The translations under genes were made by a program, and so were the position numbers. Positions 10,836-21,869 of a DNA stretch of 64,000 nucleotides are shown one piece after another. The notes below the pieces were generated by a model that did not search any database, had not been told where the DNA came from, and saw only the letters and a program-made list of their open reading frames with translations. This DNA is from Escallonia rubra (Eukaryota; Streptophyta; Magnoliopsida; Escalloniales; Escalloniaceae), in NCBI GenBank assembly GCA_033065855.1, contig JAVXUO010000153.1, positions 62,001-126,000 on the forward strand, written 5' to 3'. How positions within the stretch are numbered: position 1 is the stretch's first letter; the number at the start of each line of letters is the position of its first letter.

Positions 10836-12892
10836 TTACATATAACAACCAATTGTACAAAATTTTAACACAAAGAGTCACATCGGGCGTGCCATAAAGT
10901 GTCTTTATGTGAAAACTACATGTCAAATTGGAATATTGCATCAACGTTTTAGGATCTGACCAATCCACGTATTTAGAATAGGATTCCGATAAAATAGTTT
11001 GAAATCAAGAAAAAGTTGCCCCCGACTTCTTTTATAGCTATTTTTTAGAACTTGCCACTAATTTCGAGATTCTTTTTGCCTAGTTCTTTAGGACTTTCAA
11101 AGCTAGTCAAAGTAGTCTACTCGTAGTTTACCCTACTCCTGTTCCTAGTCAAGCCACATGTAATTATGCATTTAAGAAGAGAAGATTATCTTCATAGTGT
11201 TTTAAAGATTAAATTTATTGAGCTTTCGAAATCAAGAAATATTTAATCCAAATCAGATACACGATGAGTATATATAGGAGTTAATTGGGGTTTGATCAGC
11301 TAAGATAAGATAGGCTGCATACTTATAGTTAAAAGTGTTTTCGAATAGCTATGCTAGTTTTTTAAACATTACAGAAGAGGCTTTCTAATAAATCATTTAT
11401 GACTTTTATGCTTGGGCAAAATCATAGGTCTTCGATCTACCTAGTCTAGCATTGCTACGTGTAGGAGCATAATTTTACATTCTTATTTACTTTAACGTTA
11501 ACCCATATTTTGATATGAACTTGCTATGTGTTTTGATAGCCTTTTCCCTTGTTGCTACGTTAGGCCGTTAATACTCTAATACCCTGTCTACATGATACGC
11601 ATGGCCTTTCATTTTTTGAATATTGAACAAGTGTGACACAGTCATTGCCCTTGTAGAATTGACGGAACTGCCTTTCTTTTAGAGCGATTGAGTCTTTTGG
11701 GAAAGCCTCATTGGAGCTGATCTACATATTTTGATAATGACGTCGCGACTTGAGAAGTTAGACCGAGCGATCCATGTTACGCCAAATTGGTCAAGACTTT
11801 TCTTCGTTGCAAACAAAGCCATTCGTTCTATAAAGACTTACGCCAGCCAAAGTATTGCCGTTGTTTTCAGGGAAAGTTCCAAGCACTTGCTGATGAGAAA
11901 ACACCATAAGAAAATAGGATCGAAAAGCAGAATATCTTTCTTTTACCACCAAGACTGACCTGTGATATACTAATTTTGGGAAGAAAAATTCGCGTGGGAT
12001 ACTTCGTTGATCAAAATTAGGGCAAGACTTACCAATGACTTGCTGCTGGTTCCCATATTTTGTTCTCATAAATTCAATGCACGCACCCTGAAGAAATAAC
12101 CAAGTCATCTTGCATTGGAGAGCCTGCAGAGTCTGGCAAAAGAGATTTGTACTTTCCTTAACCCCCTTCTTTAACTGGAAGGCAAATTCTATGCCAGCTT
12201 GCCACAATGTATTCTATACCAGATTGCAAAAAATTTACGGTCCCCCTACTTACTATATAAACAATACTTGACGATACTGAAACTATCAATGTCTCATACA
12301 TAAGTAACCATGGTTTAGTGACTAGCAACTTTCTAGAGGAAAACAAGAAGTTCACATTTTGATAAGTCGTAGAGAAAGCTACGGTTTGATTAGTCGTAGA
12401 GAAAACTGTGGCTGAACATTACCTGGACATGGGATGTACTGGAAGACCATATACATAGTCAAAATATCAACATATTCTTTTGAAGGGCCAAGATCTTGGA
12501 CGGAGACGGATCCAGAAAGTCTAATCGGGGGTGCCAAAAAGGCAAAAAAAATAATAAATTAATTAATGGCTTACATAAAAGAATTGTTTAATTTGACTAT
12601 CATTTAGTTTTAATTTTTCATAATTATTTATTTAACTTGATAAGATTAGTCAACAAAGAATTACTGATCTTGCATTAAGAAGCTTAACTCTTACTGTATA
12701 GATATATTACTAATGTGATTATTAATTGTATGAGTACAATAGTTGCGTGTAAGTTATCATACTTTAAGAATTTAAACTACAAAAAAAAAAAAAAGAATTA
12801 ACCTTGATCAATTTGGGTTTTTTCATAATCTAAAATTTTGGAATTTAAAATTTAGATGGAGCAAATGATTTGAGTGAAGGAGGAGTGCTATC
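10836..12892. other. Spacer between segmental copies; no gene seen
   Basis: AT-rich DNA. It contains the 11,490-11,905 block that recurs near 53 kb (listed separately). A possible hAT-like end is at about 12,500-12,540 (ggacggagacggatcc, gggggtgcc), without a partner. A 138-codon minus-strand frame at 11,791-12,207 overlaps the repeated block and shows no recognisable domain. Confidence 0.5.
11490..11905. repeat. Duplicated block X, copy 1
   Basis: Collinear with 52,850-53,221. Shared words include gatatgaacttg, cagtcattgcccttgtaga, acttgagaagttagacc, caaattggtcaagac and ttgctgatgagaaaacacc. In the 53-kb copy the block is fused directly to a fragment of the kinase domain; here it is not. The function is unknown. 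Confidence 0.8.
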
Positions 12893-14555
12893 TTCAATTA
12901 TGTAGCAAGGTTCAAGTCACCTCTCGCATTCTCACTAAGGATTCTTGCCTAACTCGCTTCCCTTTTTGGAGCAAGAGACCCGCCAAGAATCAAATACTTA
13001 GTGAATCTCTCAGAGACACTTAAATAATTAGTCCATTTGGCCGAGGACTTCCAAAAAATTTGTGAGCTAAACTAGTGCTTGCGAATAACCGGGGGGACCA
13101 AAGATAGCGCGGTGGGGACCGTCGTCACTCTCCCAAATTTTCAGATTTTTTGTTTTAGATTTTTATATAATGTGTACTAATAGTTGTTATACTTATGAAG
13201 CACCACTACATTGTATATAGTACTCCCTCCGTCTCACAAAAAATAATCATATATTTTTTTTATCGTCCGACAAAAATTGTTCACTTTTCAAATTAAGAAA
13301 GATTATGTAGGTATTTTTACATAGTTACCTTTTTTTTACCTTTTTTATTTTATTTCACTCTTCACAATTAACTCTCCACCAACTCATTTTCTTTCTAGAG
13401 TCCTACTTTCTTACACTTTTTAAGGATTAATTACAAAAAGGCCCATGTAATTACAAAAATTACAAAGAGACACCTAAGGTGCCAATGTTGTTGCAATCGT
13501 TAAAGAAATCGTCCAATTTGACGGAGCATGATCTTCATTCTCTTAAGAAATATTAACAAGACTAAAATACACGCCCCCCCCCCCCCCCCCAAAACTAAAC
13601 CCTAACCCTAGCCACGTAAACGTGATCAATTAACGTGGAACAGTTGGAGTATTAATGTACTATGTATGATGGTTTCTTGGTACCAATTAGTCATCACTGT
13701 CTTTGTTTTTCTCTTTCTCGTGCTCCACTTTTATTTCAAGTTTGAAATCTCTAGATCACAAAGAAAAAGAATAGTGAAATATTAATAATTTGTGGTTGAC
13801 TAATCTTTTTAAGTTAAGTGATTATTGTGAATTGAATAGTGAATTTACATGATTAGCATTCAAAATGAGTGATAGCAAGTAGTCGACGAGCATTTTCAGC
13901 TATGAAGATATTCCAAACGCAACTCTAAAAAAAGATCATTGATAATTTTCTCACGTGTTCTTCGATTATGCATATTGAGAAGATGTTGTGGAGGCGTTCA
14001 CTATTGACTCGATCATTAATGACTCACAAACTATAAATAACGTTCAGTTTAACTTTCACAAGTGACTGATATATATATTAGAAAAGTAACTTTTCTAAGA
14101 AATATGTTTTCATTTTTTGTAAAGCCTTGATAAACAACTTTTAAATTTAATTGATTTTTATATTTTATGTGAACTTGAACATTTCACGTTCTTATATCTT
14201 AGCTGTCAATTTTTTTGTTTTTATATTTCTCTTGTCCCCTCTTCTGTATCGCCCCCCTCCCTCCCTTCCCTCCTAAACTACACTTCTTGCGTCTGCCCTG
14301 CCAATAACCAGCGATGTTCGGCAACGGGGCCGACAAATTTTCTGCAGTTTTGGCAACGGTCCTACAAGATTCCGACGGATTCCCGATGTGGTCCAGTGAG
14401 TTCTGGCGAAGTTCGTCACCGGTGCCCTGTGGGGCCCTTTCGGTTCAGAGCTGTACCTTCTAGCTAGAAGACTAAAAACTGAAAGTGGATGGTGCATGCA
14501 TAGTTTTTTAATTACTCGTATGCTTTTCAAACAAGCTAGACTTCATACTGAAAAG

Positions 14556-15273
14556 CATAGTTATCAATATTGTATCGGTACCGGCCGGTACGTATCGTTT
14601 TTGCCTTTTACTGGTACGATATCCCTTAAATTTTGTATCGGTCAAAATACCGCTCTGTATCGGTTGTACCGGCCAGTACAGGTGATACCGGCCGAAAACT
14701 GCGTACCGGTCGAGATATTTTGTTTTGTACCGGTTCCCTTAAAAAATTTAAAAGTAACAAATTTTATTAGAAATTTTGTAAATTGACCATATAAAGACTA
14801 AATAGAAAAACACTCTAAGTTCTATTATACTAATCAAAACTTATGTAGCCTCCTGCTCATAAATTCATTACAATTTGTAAAATCGTTCATGAGAAGTTTT
14901 CAATATTCACTTATCTTTGATTACTTCATACCTGTAAACTTTGATCATATTCTTTCATCTATATGATGTACTACTTTACACACACCCGCTCACGCACACA
15001 CATGCACACACATAAAAACAACTTATTCTTGAACCCAAAGACATTATTATTTAACAAACTAGCTTATTTGAAAACTATGGTAAATCAAGCTCTATTAGAT
15101 AAAGAATTTATTTTAGAGGAGCTGTAAGTAAAAAAATATATGTATATATTGTTAGTTCGCCAGTGAATAAATAATACAAATAGATATTGTTTATGAAAAT
15201 CTTGAGACGGTACCAGTACGTACCGTTTCTTGGAAAAAACGGTACGCACTCCGATACGGTATTCATAACTATG
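14556..15273. mobile_element. hAT-type MITE with 8-bp target duplication
   Basis: The left terminus CATAGTTATCAATATTGTAT and the right terminus (reverse complement CATAGTTATGAATACCGTAT) form imperfect inverted repeats. The element is flanked by perfect CTGAAAAG copies at 14,548-14,555 and 15,274-15,281. An 8-bp duplication is typical of hAT. The 718-bp interior contains ggtaccgg-like words and no transposase. It is absent from segmental copy A, so it inserted after that duplication. Confidence 0.85.
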
Positions 15274-15366
15274 CTGAAAAGGATATGTGGAAAATTTAGC
15301 ATTTCCGGTTTAGACTTTGCATCTAGCATTTCCGATTTAGAAGCAAACTCGTCCAGTAAACACTAT

Positions 15367-15410
15367 GGGTTCCCCTAATCTTGTTTTTATGCATAATATT
15401 CAAGAGGGGA
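15367..15410 (+). pseudogene. Orphan 5' fragment of a WAK-like kinase (copy B)
   Basis: This is the counterpart of the fragment at 10,279. Here an extra G after the ATG (atgggttcccc) shifts the frame, so the signal-peptide start cannot be read as in the intact gene. A short local repeat of the same words (actatgggttcccctaa) follows at 15,423. No downstream kinase sequence remains. Confidence 0.7.
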
Positions 15411-16179
15411 ATTCAAAGCTGCACTATGGGTTCCCCTAAACACTTGTTCGTTTCCACGACTAAATCTTGAGGCCTAAGCACTTGTTCGTTTCAACGTCAC
15501 CATACTCAATGGCCATTAACCCCTTGATTCGGCCTAACTCGTATGTTTTGTGGCGAAGGACCTCTACAATTTCTCTAGTCCACTTTTTGGCTCTCCGGGT
15601 TTCTAGTCGTATTCATTATGTCTTTAAACATGGCCAAACTTTTAGACGTGTCGAATGCGTTTACCATGGTTTTTACGTGTTCATCACTAAAAGCTCTCTA
15701 CTTTGAGAACATTCACCTTGATCGCCAAATAAATGAAGAATGGGCTCAAAAACTTCCTCCACTCTAACATGCCCCTCCGAGGTCAGAATTAGAGGTACAA
15801 GTCATATTTGTGTTTGCAATGTTACTAGTTAATTATAGCAACGCAGCTTTTCATCGAGCTTCATTCTACAATTCGAAGATGAAAATTATAAATAGATATC
15901 ATACATAGGTCTGCGATGAGATGGATTGAATTTTCATTGAGGCCACGCCTTCTCAAAGGCCGGGGGGCTTTATATTTTATGAGATCATACAGGCTTAATG
16001 CCTTATGTCTTATCAAACAGAAAGGTTCGCCACAACGACCATATTACGAGCTCCATGACCTGCGGCTTCTTATTTAGCACCGTGGCAACAAGGGCGAGAA
16101 ACCCCCAAGGGCGCATACGACAAGAATTCTAAGTTCTGTCAAACTCCCAAGGGTGCTTACAACGAAGACTCTAAAGTTT

Positions 16180-17030
16180 TGTTAAACCCCCGAGGGCGTG
16201 TACGACTAGAACTCTAAGTTGCGTCAAACCCCCAAGGGCGCGTACAAACGAGGACTCTAAAGTTTCGTTAAACCCCCAAGGGCGTGTATGATGAGAATTC
16301 TTAAATTCCGTCAAACCCTCGAGGGTAATTGCATGAGCTCCTGCTCCATCCATCCCCGAGGCGTGTATGACGAGAATTCTTAAATTCCGTCAAACCCTCG
16401 AGGGTAATTGCATGAGCTCCGGCTCCATCCGCCCCCGAGGGCGTGTATGACGAGAATTCTTAAATTCCGTCAAACCCTCGAGGGTAATTGCATGAGCTCC
16501 GGCTCCATCCGCCCCCGAGGGCGTGTATGACGAGAATTCTTAAATTCCGTCAAACCCTCGAGGGTAATTGCATGAGCTCCGGCTCCATCCGCCCCCGAGG
16601 GCGTGTATGACGAGAATTCTTAAATTCCGTCAAACCCTCGAGGGTAATTACATGAGCTCCGGCTCCATCCGCCCCCGAGGGCGTGTATGACGAGAACTCT
16701 TAAGTTCCGTCAAACCCTCGAGGGTATTTGCATGAGCTCCGAGCTCCATCCGACCCCGAGGGCGCGTATGATGAGAACTCTTAAGTTTCGTCAAACCCTC
16801 GAGGGTATATTCATGAGCTTTGCGCTCCATCCGCCCTCGAGGGCCCGTATGATGAGAACTCTTCTAAGTTCCGTCCCCCCTCGTGGGTTCCATTTGCCCC
16901 CGAGGGCCCGTATGATGAGAACTCTAAAGTTCCGTCAAACTCTCGAGGGTATATTCATGAGCTTTGCGCTCCGTCTGCCCCCGAGGGCACGTATGATGAG
17001 GACTTTAAGTTCCGTCAAACCTCAAGGGTG
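16180..17030. repeat. 80-bp minisatellite, about ten copies
   Basis: The word gcgtgtatgacgagaa recurs at 16,441, 16,521, 16,601 and 16,681, an exact 80-bp period. Each unit carries cccccgagggcg, ttccgtcaaaccctcgaggg and gcatgagctccggctccatc. Flanking units on both sides are more diverged and of irregular length. Each unit holds the near-palindromes ctcgaggg and cccccgaggg. It sits just inside the 3' LTR, where the other gypsy-type elements of this window also carry arrays. Confidence 0.9.
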
Positions 17031-17681
17031 GTCCCTCGAGGGACGAACACCCCCAAGGGCAACAGGATAGAGCTCGAGTTCTATCCGAACGGTTTAGCTA
17101 CAGTTCTAACCCGTGAAACGGCAAAGGACTATGGGACTTCATCCCCCCACCATTCTTTGTCAATTCGAAACCCAGCCAAGCGTGAGTGCGAGGCTTCTTT
17201 GCCATCTCTTAGCTGATGATAAGAGTTCGTGACAAAGTAAAACGCAAGCATGATGTGGTCGGCTCGAGCCAAAGAACACACACTTGCACAAAATGAACAC
17301 CCTCCAAGGAGAGGTGACCCCTCGAGGGGACATTCAAACACTTAGCACATGCAACAACTTGCATGCACAGCTTTGTGTCATACCATTGGGCACAGCCCCT
17401 AAAGGATCTCGAGATCCCATGATTCGTCTTTCGAAAGATGATTCTGAAAAGCCTGCTCAAGCGACATTCTAAGACTTGGCTCTCCAGAGCTAGGGTTCTA
17501 GCGCCCTACTTGGGCAAAGTTCCAAGGCTTAAGCTCCCGCTTAGATCAGAGCACATGGAGGAGAGAAATATTGTTACCCCTACAAGTGGATGAGAATCAC
17601 TTACAAATCTGACGCGTGTCTCGAGACACCAGGTATAAACTTCCTCAGCCAAACATTTTAGCTAAGGAAGTGGGGGGCTTA

Positions 17682-18101
17682 TGATATAACTCAAATATAA
17701 CTCCCAATAATTGGGGAACACCCGGCGAATCCTAGTCAAACTGGGAGAGTTATTATTATCTTATCAGGATTCTAAAAAGAGTCTTTAAAGATTGTGACGT
17801 GATCCTTGAGGATCCTAACACGATCCTGATTGGATTAGTCCACAGCCTAGTCCTACTAGGACTCTCCTCCTACAGCTATATAAAGGGGTCTACCCCCCAG
17901 GTATGGGAGGACTACACACAGATACACATTGTGTCTTTCATGCTTTTTCAGAGTTATTATCCTGTAGCTGCGCTCTGACTTAAGCATCGGAGAGTTCTCC
18001 GCCGGGAACCCCACCCGGTGGTCACTCGTTTTCTGTCTTGCAGGTCATCGGTACAGGCTCAGGTTCCGCAATGTACGCGGAGCATGTTTTTAGCAGCAAC
18101 A
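17682..18101 (+). repeat. LTR of the Tat-like fragment, with TATA box
   Basis: It starts TGATATAACTC after a purine tract, has a TATA box (ctatataaagg) at 17,877-17,887, and ends near 18,084-18,101. It points toward the kinase gene, whose ATG lies ~120 bp beyond its end. I infer that it could start transcripts reading into the kinase. Confidence 0.6.
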
Positions 18102-18174
18102 CATGCTATATTTTCCACACGTATACTTGTCAAGGAAAACTACTTGGTAGAACATTATGTGTGGAAAAACTCTG

Positions 18175-18181
18175 TATATAA
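18175..18181 (+). promoter_or_regulatory. Possible TATA box of the WAK-like kinase
   Basis: The heptamer tatataa lies 43 bp before the ATG, between the upstream LTR and the start codon. It is close to the ATG for a plant core promoter, so the LTR TATA at 17,877 is an alternative start region. Confidence 0.35.
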
Positions 18182-18223
18182 CTAGCATTTCAGATTTAGA
18201 AGCGAACTTATCAAGTACCCAAA

Positions 18224-20764
18224 ATGGTTCCCCTAATCTTGTTTTTGTGGTTAATGATAGCCCCACCATCGACAGCAGTAGCAGCAGCTCCATCTCTAGC
18301 ACAACCTGGTTGCCAAGATTACTGCGGAAACGTGAGCATCCCCTACCCGTTTGGTATTGGTTCCAATAATTGCTACCTAGACCACAATTACACAATAACC
18401 TGTAACCAGTCTTTCAGCCCTCCGAAACCATATCTAACATCGCTGAGTCTCGAAGTATTGGAAGTGTCTTTGACAAGCTAAACAATCACAGTCAACAACC
18501 CGGTGGTTAAGGATTGCGGAAACTCCCCCGGTAACGAAGTTTTAATGACTAGTAACGGACTAGAAGGAACTCCTTATCTAATTTCAGACGTAAACAACAA
18601 GTTCACGGTGTTGGGTTGCGGAAACGCGGTTCTAGGCCAAGATGGGATAGTTTTGGCCGGATGCTCATCACTTTGCAATCAAAATAGTATGACGCAAGTC
18701 TCTGGTTGTTATGGAATAAATTGTTGTAAAACCACAATCCCATTTTTCCTCAGAAGGTACAATATCAATGTGTTAACACAAGGAGATTGTCTGTCCGCAA
18801 TTTTGGTAGATGAGAATTGGATCGCAGGATATAACTTCTCCGATCCTCGCTATTTTGTTAAAAACATTGATCATGTTCCGGTTGTATTGCAATGGACCCT
18901 CCAAAAGGTGGATATTCCGAGTTGCATGGGAGATACATACAACACCTCGTACCCCCTTCCGGGAAACACCTCGATTACGACATGGCGTTGTGAATGCGGA
19001 TGGGCAGAAGAAGGGAACCCTTATTTAGCCAATGGTTGTCAAGGTACACTTTTCCTGTAAGTGTAGTAGAATACAGTTTTTGGGTGATAACATTCCTTTC
19101 CTACACGCATTTCATCAGGGGAATAATACAGTAGTCATCAGGGGAATTTTTTTTTTTTGGTACAAGTCATCAGGGGAATGTGATCTCAAAATACAGTACT
19201 TTTATTTTTGCGGTTTTTCTTTGTTGGCTTGCCTTTATGCTTTTGCTGTGGTTGGTAGATACTATTAGTCTTACTTGGCTAAAAGTAACGTACTTCAACT
19301 TGTTTTGTGTGTTATTAGTTGTTGAAGAATGCACCAACTGCATAGGACAATGCAGTAGTGGTAAAAATGGCAGTTTAGTGTGCCTAACTAGGCCAAACAA
19401 ATCATCCAAAAAAGAGGTCATTCTAGGTAATGTCCGTCTGCAATTCATCATCTTTCATTGGATTGGAGAATCTATAGCATCTATGCATTTCCACATGGCA
19501 ATTCCATCAAGGGCACACTGAGCTTGACCTTTGCCATTTTATCTGGATATCTGCAGGTGTAGGCATAAGCATGGGGGCTTTATTTCTCATAATAGGCATC
19601 TTTTGGCTGTACAAAATAATACTGAGGATAAAGAATAAGAAGCGTAAAGAAAAATTCTTCAAGCGAAATGGTGGTCTGCTTTTACAACAACAGACATCAG
19701 TGGACAAAGGTTCCCCTGAGAAGACACATTTCAGTGCCAAAGAATTGGAGAAAGCCACTGATAACTTCAACGAGAATCGTATACTTGGCCGCGGAGGCCA
19801 AGGTATAGTATACAAAGGGATGTTAACGGATGGGCGAATCGTGGCAGTTAAGAAGTCTAAGATAGTCGACGAAAGTCAATTGGAGCAGTTTATTAACGAG
19901 GTTGTCATTCTTTCACAACTCAATCACAGAAATGTCGTTAAGCTATTAGGATGTTGTTTGGAAACCGAAGTTCCTCTACTAGTCTACGAATTCATCTCAA
20001 ACGGAACCCTATTCAAACATATCCACGACCAAAGCAACGAGTTCCCTCTTTCATGGGAAATGCATTTGCGCATTGCCACCGAGGTAGCAGGAGCCCTTGC
20101 GTACTTGCACTCCTCAACTTCCAATCCTATCTACCATAGAGATATAAAGTCCACCAATATACTTTTGGATGACAAGTACAGAGCCAAAGTGTCGGACTTT
20201 GGAACGTCGCGGTCCATTGCAATTGATCAAACTCACTTGACTACCTTAGTGAAAGGGACATTTGGCTACCTGGATCCTGAGTACTTTCAGTCGAGTCAAT
20301 TCACTGAAAAAAGCGACGTTTACAGCTTTGGAGTTGTTCTTGTTGAGCTCTTAACAGGAAAAAAACCAATTTCTATTACCAGAACAAGCGAGCAAAGAAG
20401 TTTGGCGACACATTTCCTATTGTCCGAAGAAGAGAACCGTCTCTTTGAAATCTTTGATCCCCGAGTTTTAAAGGAGGGTACGAAGGAAGAGCTCATGGCA
20501 GTTGCCAACCTTGCAAGACGATGCTTGAACTTGAGTGGAAAGAATAGGCCGACTATGAAAGAGGTAGCAACTGAATTGGAAGGCATTGGTACGTCCAAGA
20601 ACAAGTCCTCAACACCACAAACAACTTTCCAAGAAGTAAGATGCACTGGTGGAGCAGAGTCAGTGGTGTTTTCAGATGGTAACTCGACATCAATGGAGCT
20701 AAACTTCTACAACAGCATTACCTCTTCATCCGATGGCCAACCATTATTGTGTAACACTATATAA
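18224..20764 (+). CDS. WAKL: Wall-associated receptor kinase-like gene, three exons, one premature stop
   Basis: A predicted membrane receptor kinase that senses cell-wall material through its extracellular part. Exons are 18,224-19,043, 19,319-19,426 and 19,557-20,764; both introns are phase 1 with GT-AG ends. The product would be 711 residues. It has a signal peptide ([13 protein letters not shown]) and a GUB_WAK_bind domain (IPYPFGIG). A Cys-rich WAK-associated region follows ([12 protein letters not shown], then EECTNC in exon 2), and a membrane segment near 313-333. The Ser/Thr kinase has GRGGQG (387-392), the ATP lysine of VAVKK (408), HRD (503-505), DFG (523-525) and the [10 protein letters not shown] activation segment, so it is an RD kinase. 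The defect is an in-frame TAA at 18,479-18,481 (codon 86) in the wall-binding domain; everything else is intact. It is therefore a recent pseudogene, a polymorphic null allele or a base error. A fragment at 53,222-53,791 and two orphan starts (10,279; 15,367) are relatives. Confidence 0.9.
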
Positions 20765-21322
20765 TGATCAATTAGCTGTTCTTCCAGCAAACTGGCGGAC
20801 ATAGACTCCTAATTGGAACAAATTGTGAGAAAGTGTCTAGAATTAGAGAGAGAGTCCCAGCTACCTCAGTATACCATTTAGGGCCGATATGGAAGCTTGG
20901 GGATTCGAACCGAGGATTAATTTTCTGTGCTTTCTTTATGGTACTTTCGTCTGACAGATCGTTATTAACATAAGGGGTATGTCACTCATACTACCTAAGA
21001 CATTTTGGTTAAGGTGTATGAAGTGGTATCCAATTATTAAACCCAACGTTAATTTCGTCTCTGTTGCCGCTACAATTAGTATCACAAGATTCAAAAGTCA
21101 GGAAATCGTTCATGTTGATGAGCAATGCATCTTGCCTCCAAACATCCAATTTAACCCGTGGCCTGAGCGATCTCTGGCAGTGAGGTTTGGGGTTTCTTTA
21201 ACATCAATTTATACACGGCCAGATCGAACACCGATTTCTAGCCCTAAAAACAGGCCGATAACCCAAATCATTTTTATAAGGAAAACCATAACAAGTACTG
21301 CAGATAGTCATTTGGAGCAGTT
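20765..21322. other. 3' flank of the kinase, duplicated near 54 kb
   Basis: About 560 bp matching 53,792-54,930. Shared words are agctgttcttccagcaaac, tgaagtggtatccaattatt and cagatcgaacaccgatttc. It marks how far the kinase-locus duplication extends. No gene is seen. Confidence 0.75.
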
Positions 21323-21819
21323 TGTCCCGCACTTTTTAAATGGAGGCTAATTTTAGAAGAAACGCCACGCAGGCGCTCATTAGGCGCTTACGGGACGCTT
21401 CGTGGACGCTTACTTGGCAGTTAGGTGGCAAGGCTTCCGGAAGGTTGAACATGTGTAACATGTTTAACATATGTAACATGTGTGAATATTCTAAAGTAGG
21501 AAAGTACTCTAGAATTCTATAAGCATAATAGGATCCGTAGGATCGAATGTATCTCCACCGTTCGTTGAGGAGGTGGACTAGTATAAATAGGTGAGGCCTC
21601 ACTTGGCCAAATTATCGAAGACACATCCAATACATCTTTGTATTCAAGCTTTCTCCAAGTAGTGTATTGGGAATCCTTTCCCCAATTTCTTGTGTTCCGC
21701 TGCATATTTGTTTCCAACTTCGCCCAGCTCTACGGTTAGGCTGACTTAGCCGAGCAAGCGGGGGCTTGATCTAGCTAAGTGCCGCACGGTTTCGGCTTAG
21801 GGAAGTTCGGTCCGTGACA
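21323..21819 (+). repeat. 5' LTR of the chromovirus
   Basis: Starts TGTCCCGC and ends CCGTGACA. A TATA box (gtataaatag) lies at 21,581-21,590. At about 21,447-21,483 are near-repeats of the word aacatgtgtaacatg, with embedded acatgt palindromes, upstream of the TATA box and present in both LTRs. Confidence 0.92.
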
Positions 21820-21821
21820 AG

Positions 21822-21833
21822 TGGTATCAGAGC
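21822..21833 (+). promoter_or_regulatory. Primer-binding site (initiator Met-tRNA type)
   Basis: tggtatcagagc lies two bases after the 5' LTR. This is the standard plant LTR-retrotransposon site complementary to the 3' end of methionine tRNA. Confidence 0.9.
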
Positions 21834-21869
21834 TTGGTTACGACGAGTCGTGCCAAGCAAGGAGCAACA

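Larger units (their letters stand above)
12893..15835. repeat. Segmental duplication, copy B
   Basis: Collinear with copy A at 8,050-10,835, but with a 718-bp MITE inserted at 14,556 and other indels. It has no 47-bp array. A C run near 13,570 replaces a T-rich pyrimidine tract of copy A. It ends at about gttactagtta (15,835), where a gypsy-type fragment begins. The segment's boundaries match those of copy A, pointing to a duplication of kinase-flanking DNA. Confidence 0.85.
15840..18101 (+). mobile_element. 3' part of a Tat-like Ty3/gypsy element (minisatellite plus 3' LTR)
   Basis: There is no gag or pol. The segment consists of an 80-bp minisatellite, a purine-rich tract (ggaagtggggggctta, ending at 17,681) and an LTR-like sequence starting TGATATAACTC. 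The LTR's end region (ctgacttaagcatcggaga, ccgggaaccccacccgg, ttgcaggtc, caggttccg) has the same word order as the LTR of the complete Tat-type element at 41-51 kb. The 5' part is missing and no target duplication was found. The right end is either at ~18,084 or at ~18,101. Confidence 0.65.

Noticed and set aside
11791..12207. 138-codon minus-strand frame
   Set aside because: Half of it is antisense to duplicated block X; no recognised domain and not conserved in the 53-kb copy.
12497..12540. Possible hAT terminus (ggacggagacggatcc)
   Set aside because: No partner end, target duplication or transposase nearby.
20885..20905. tRNA T-arm-like ggattcgaacc
   Set aside because: No acceptor, D or anticodon arms around it; also present in the duplicated flank at 53,930.
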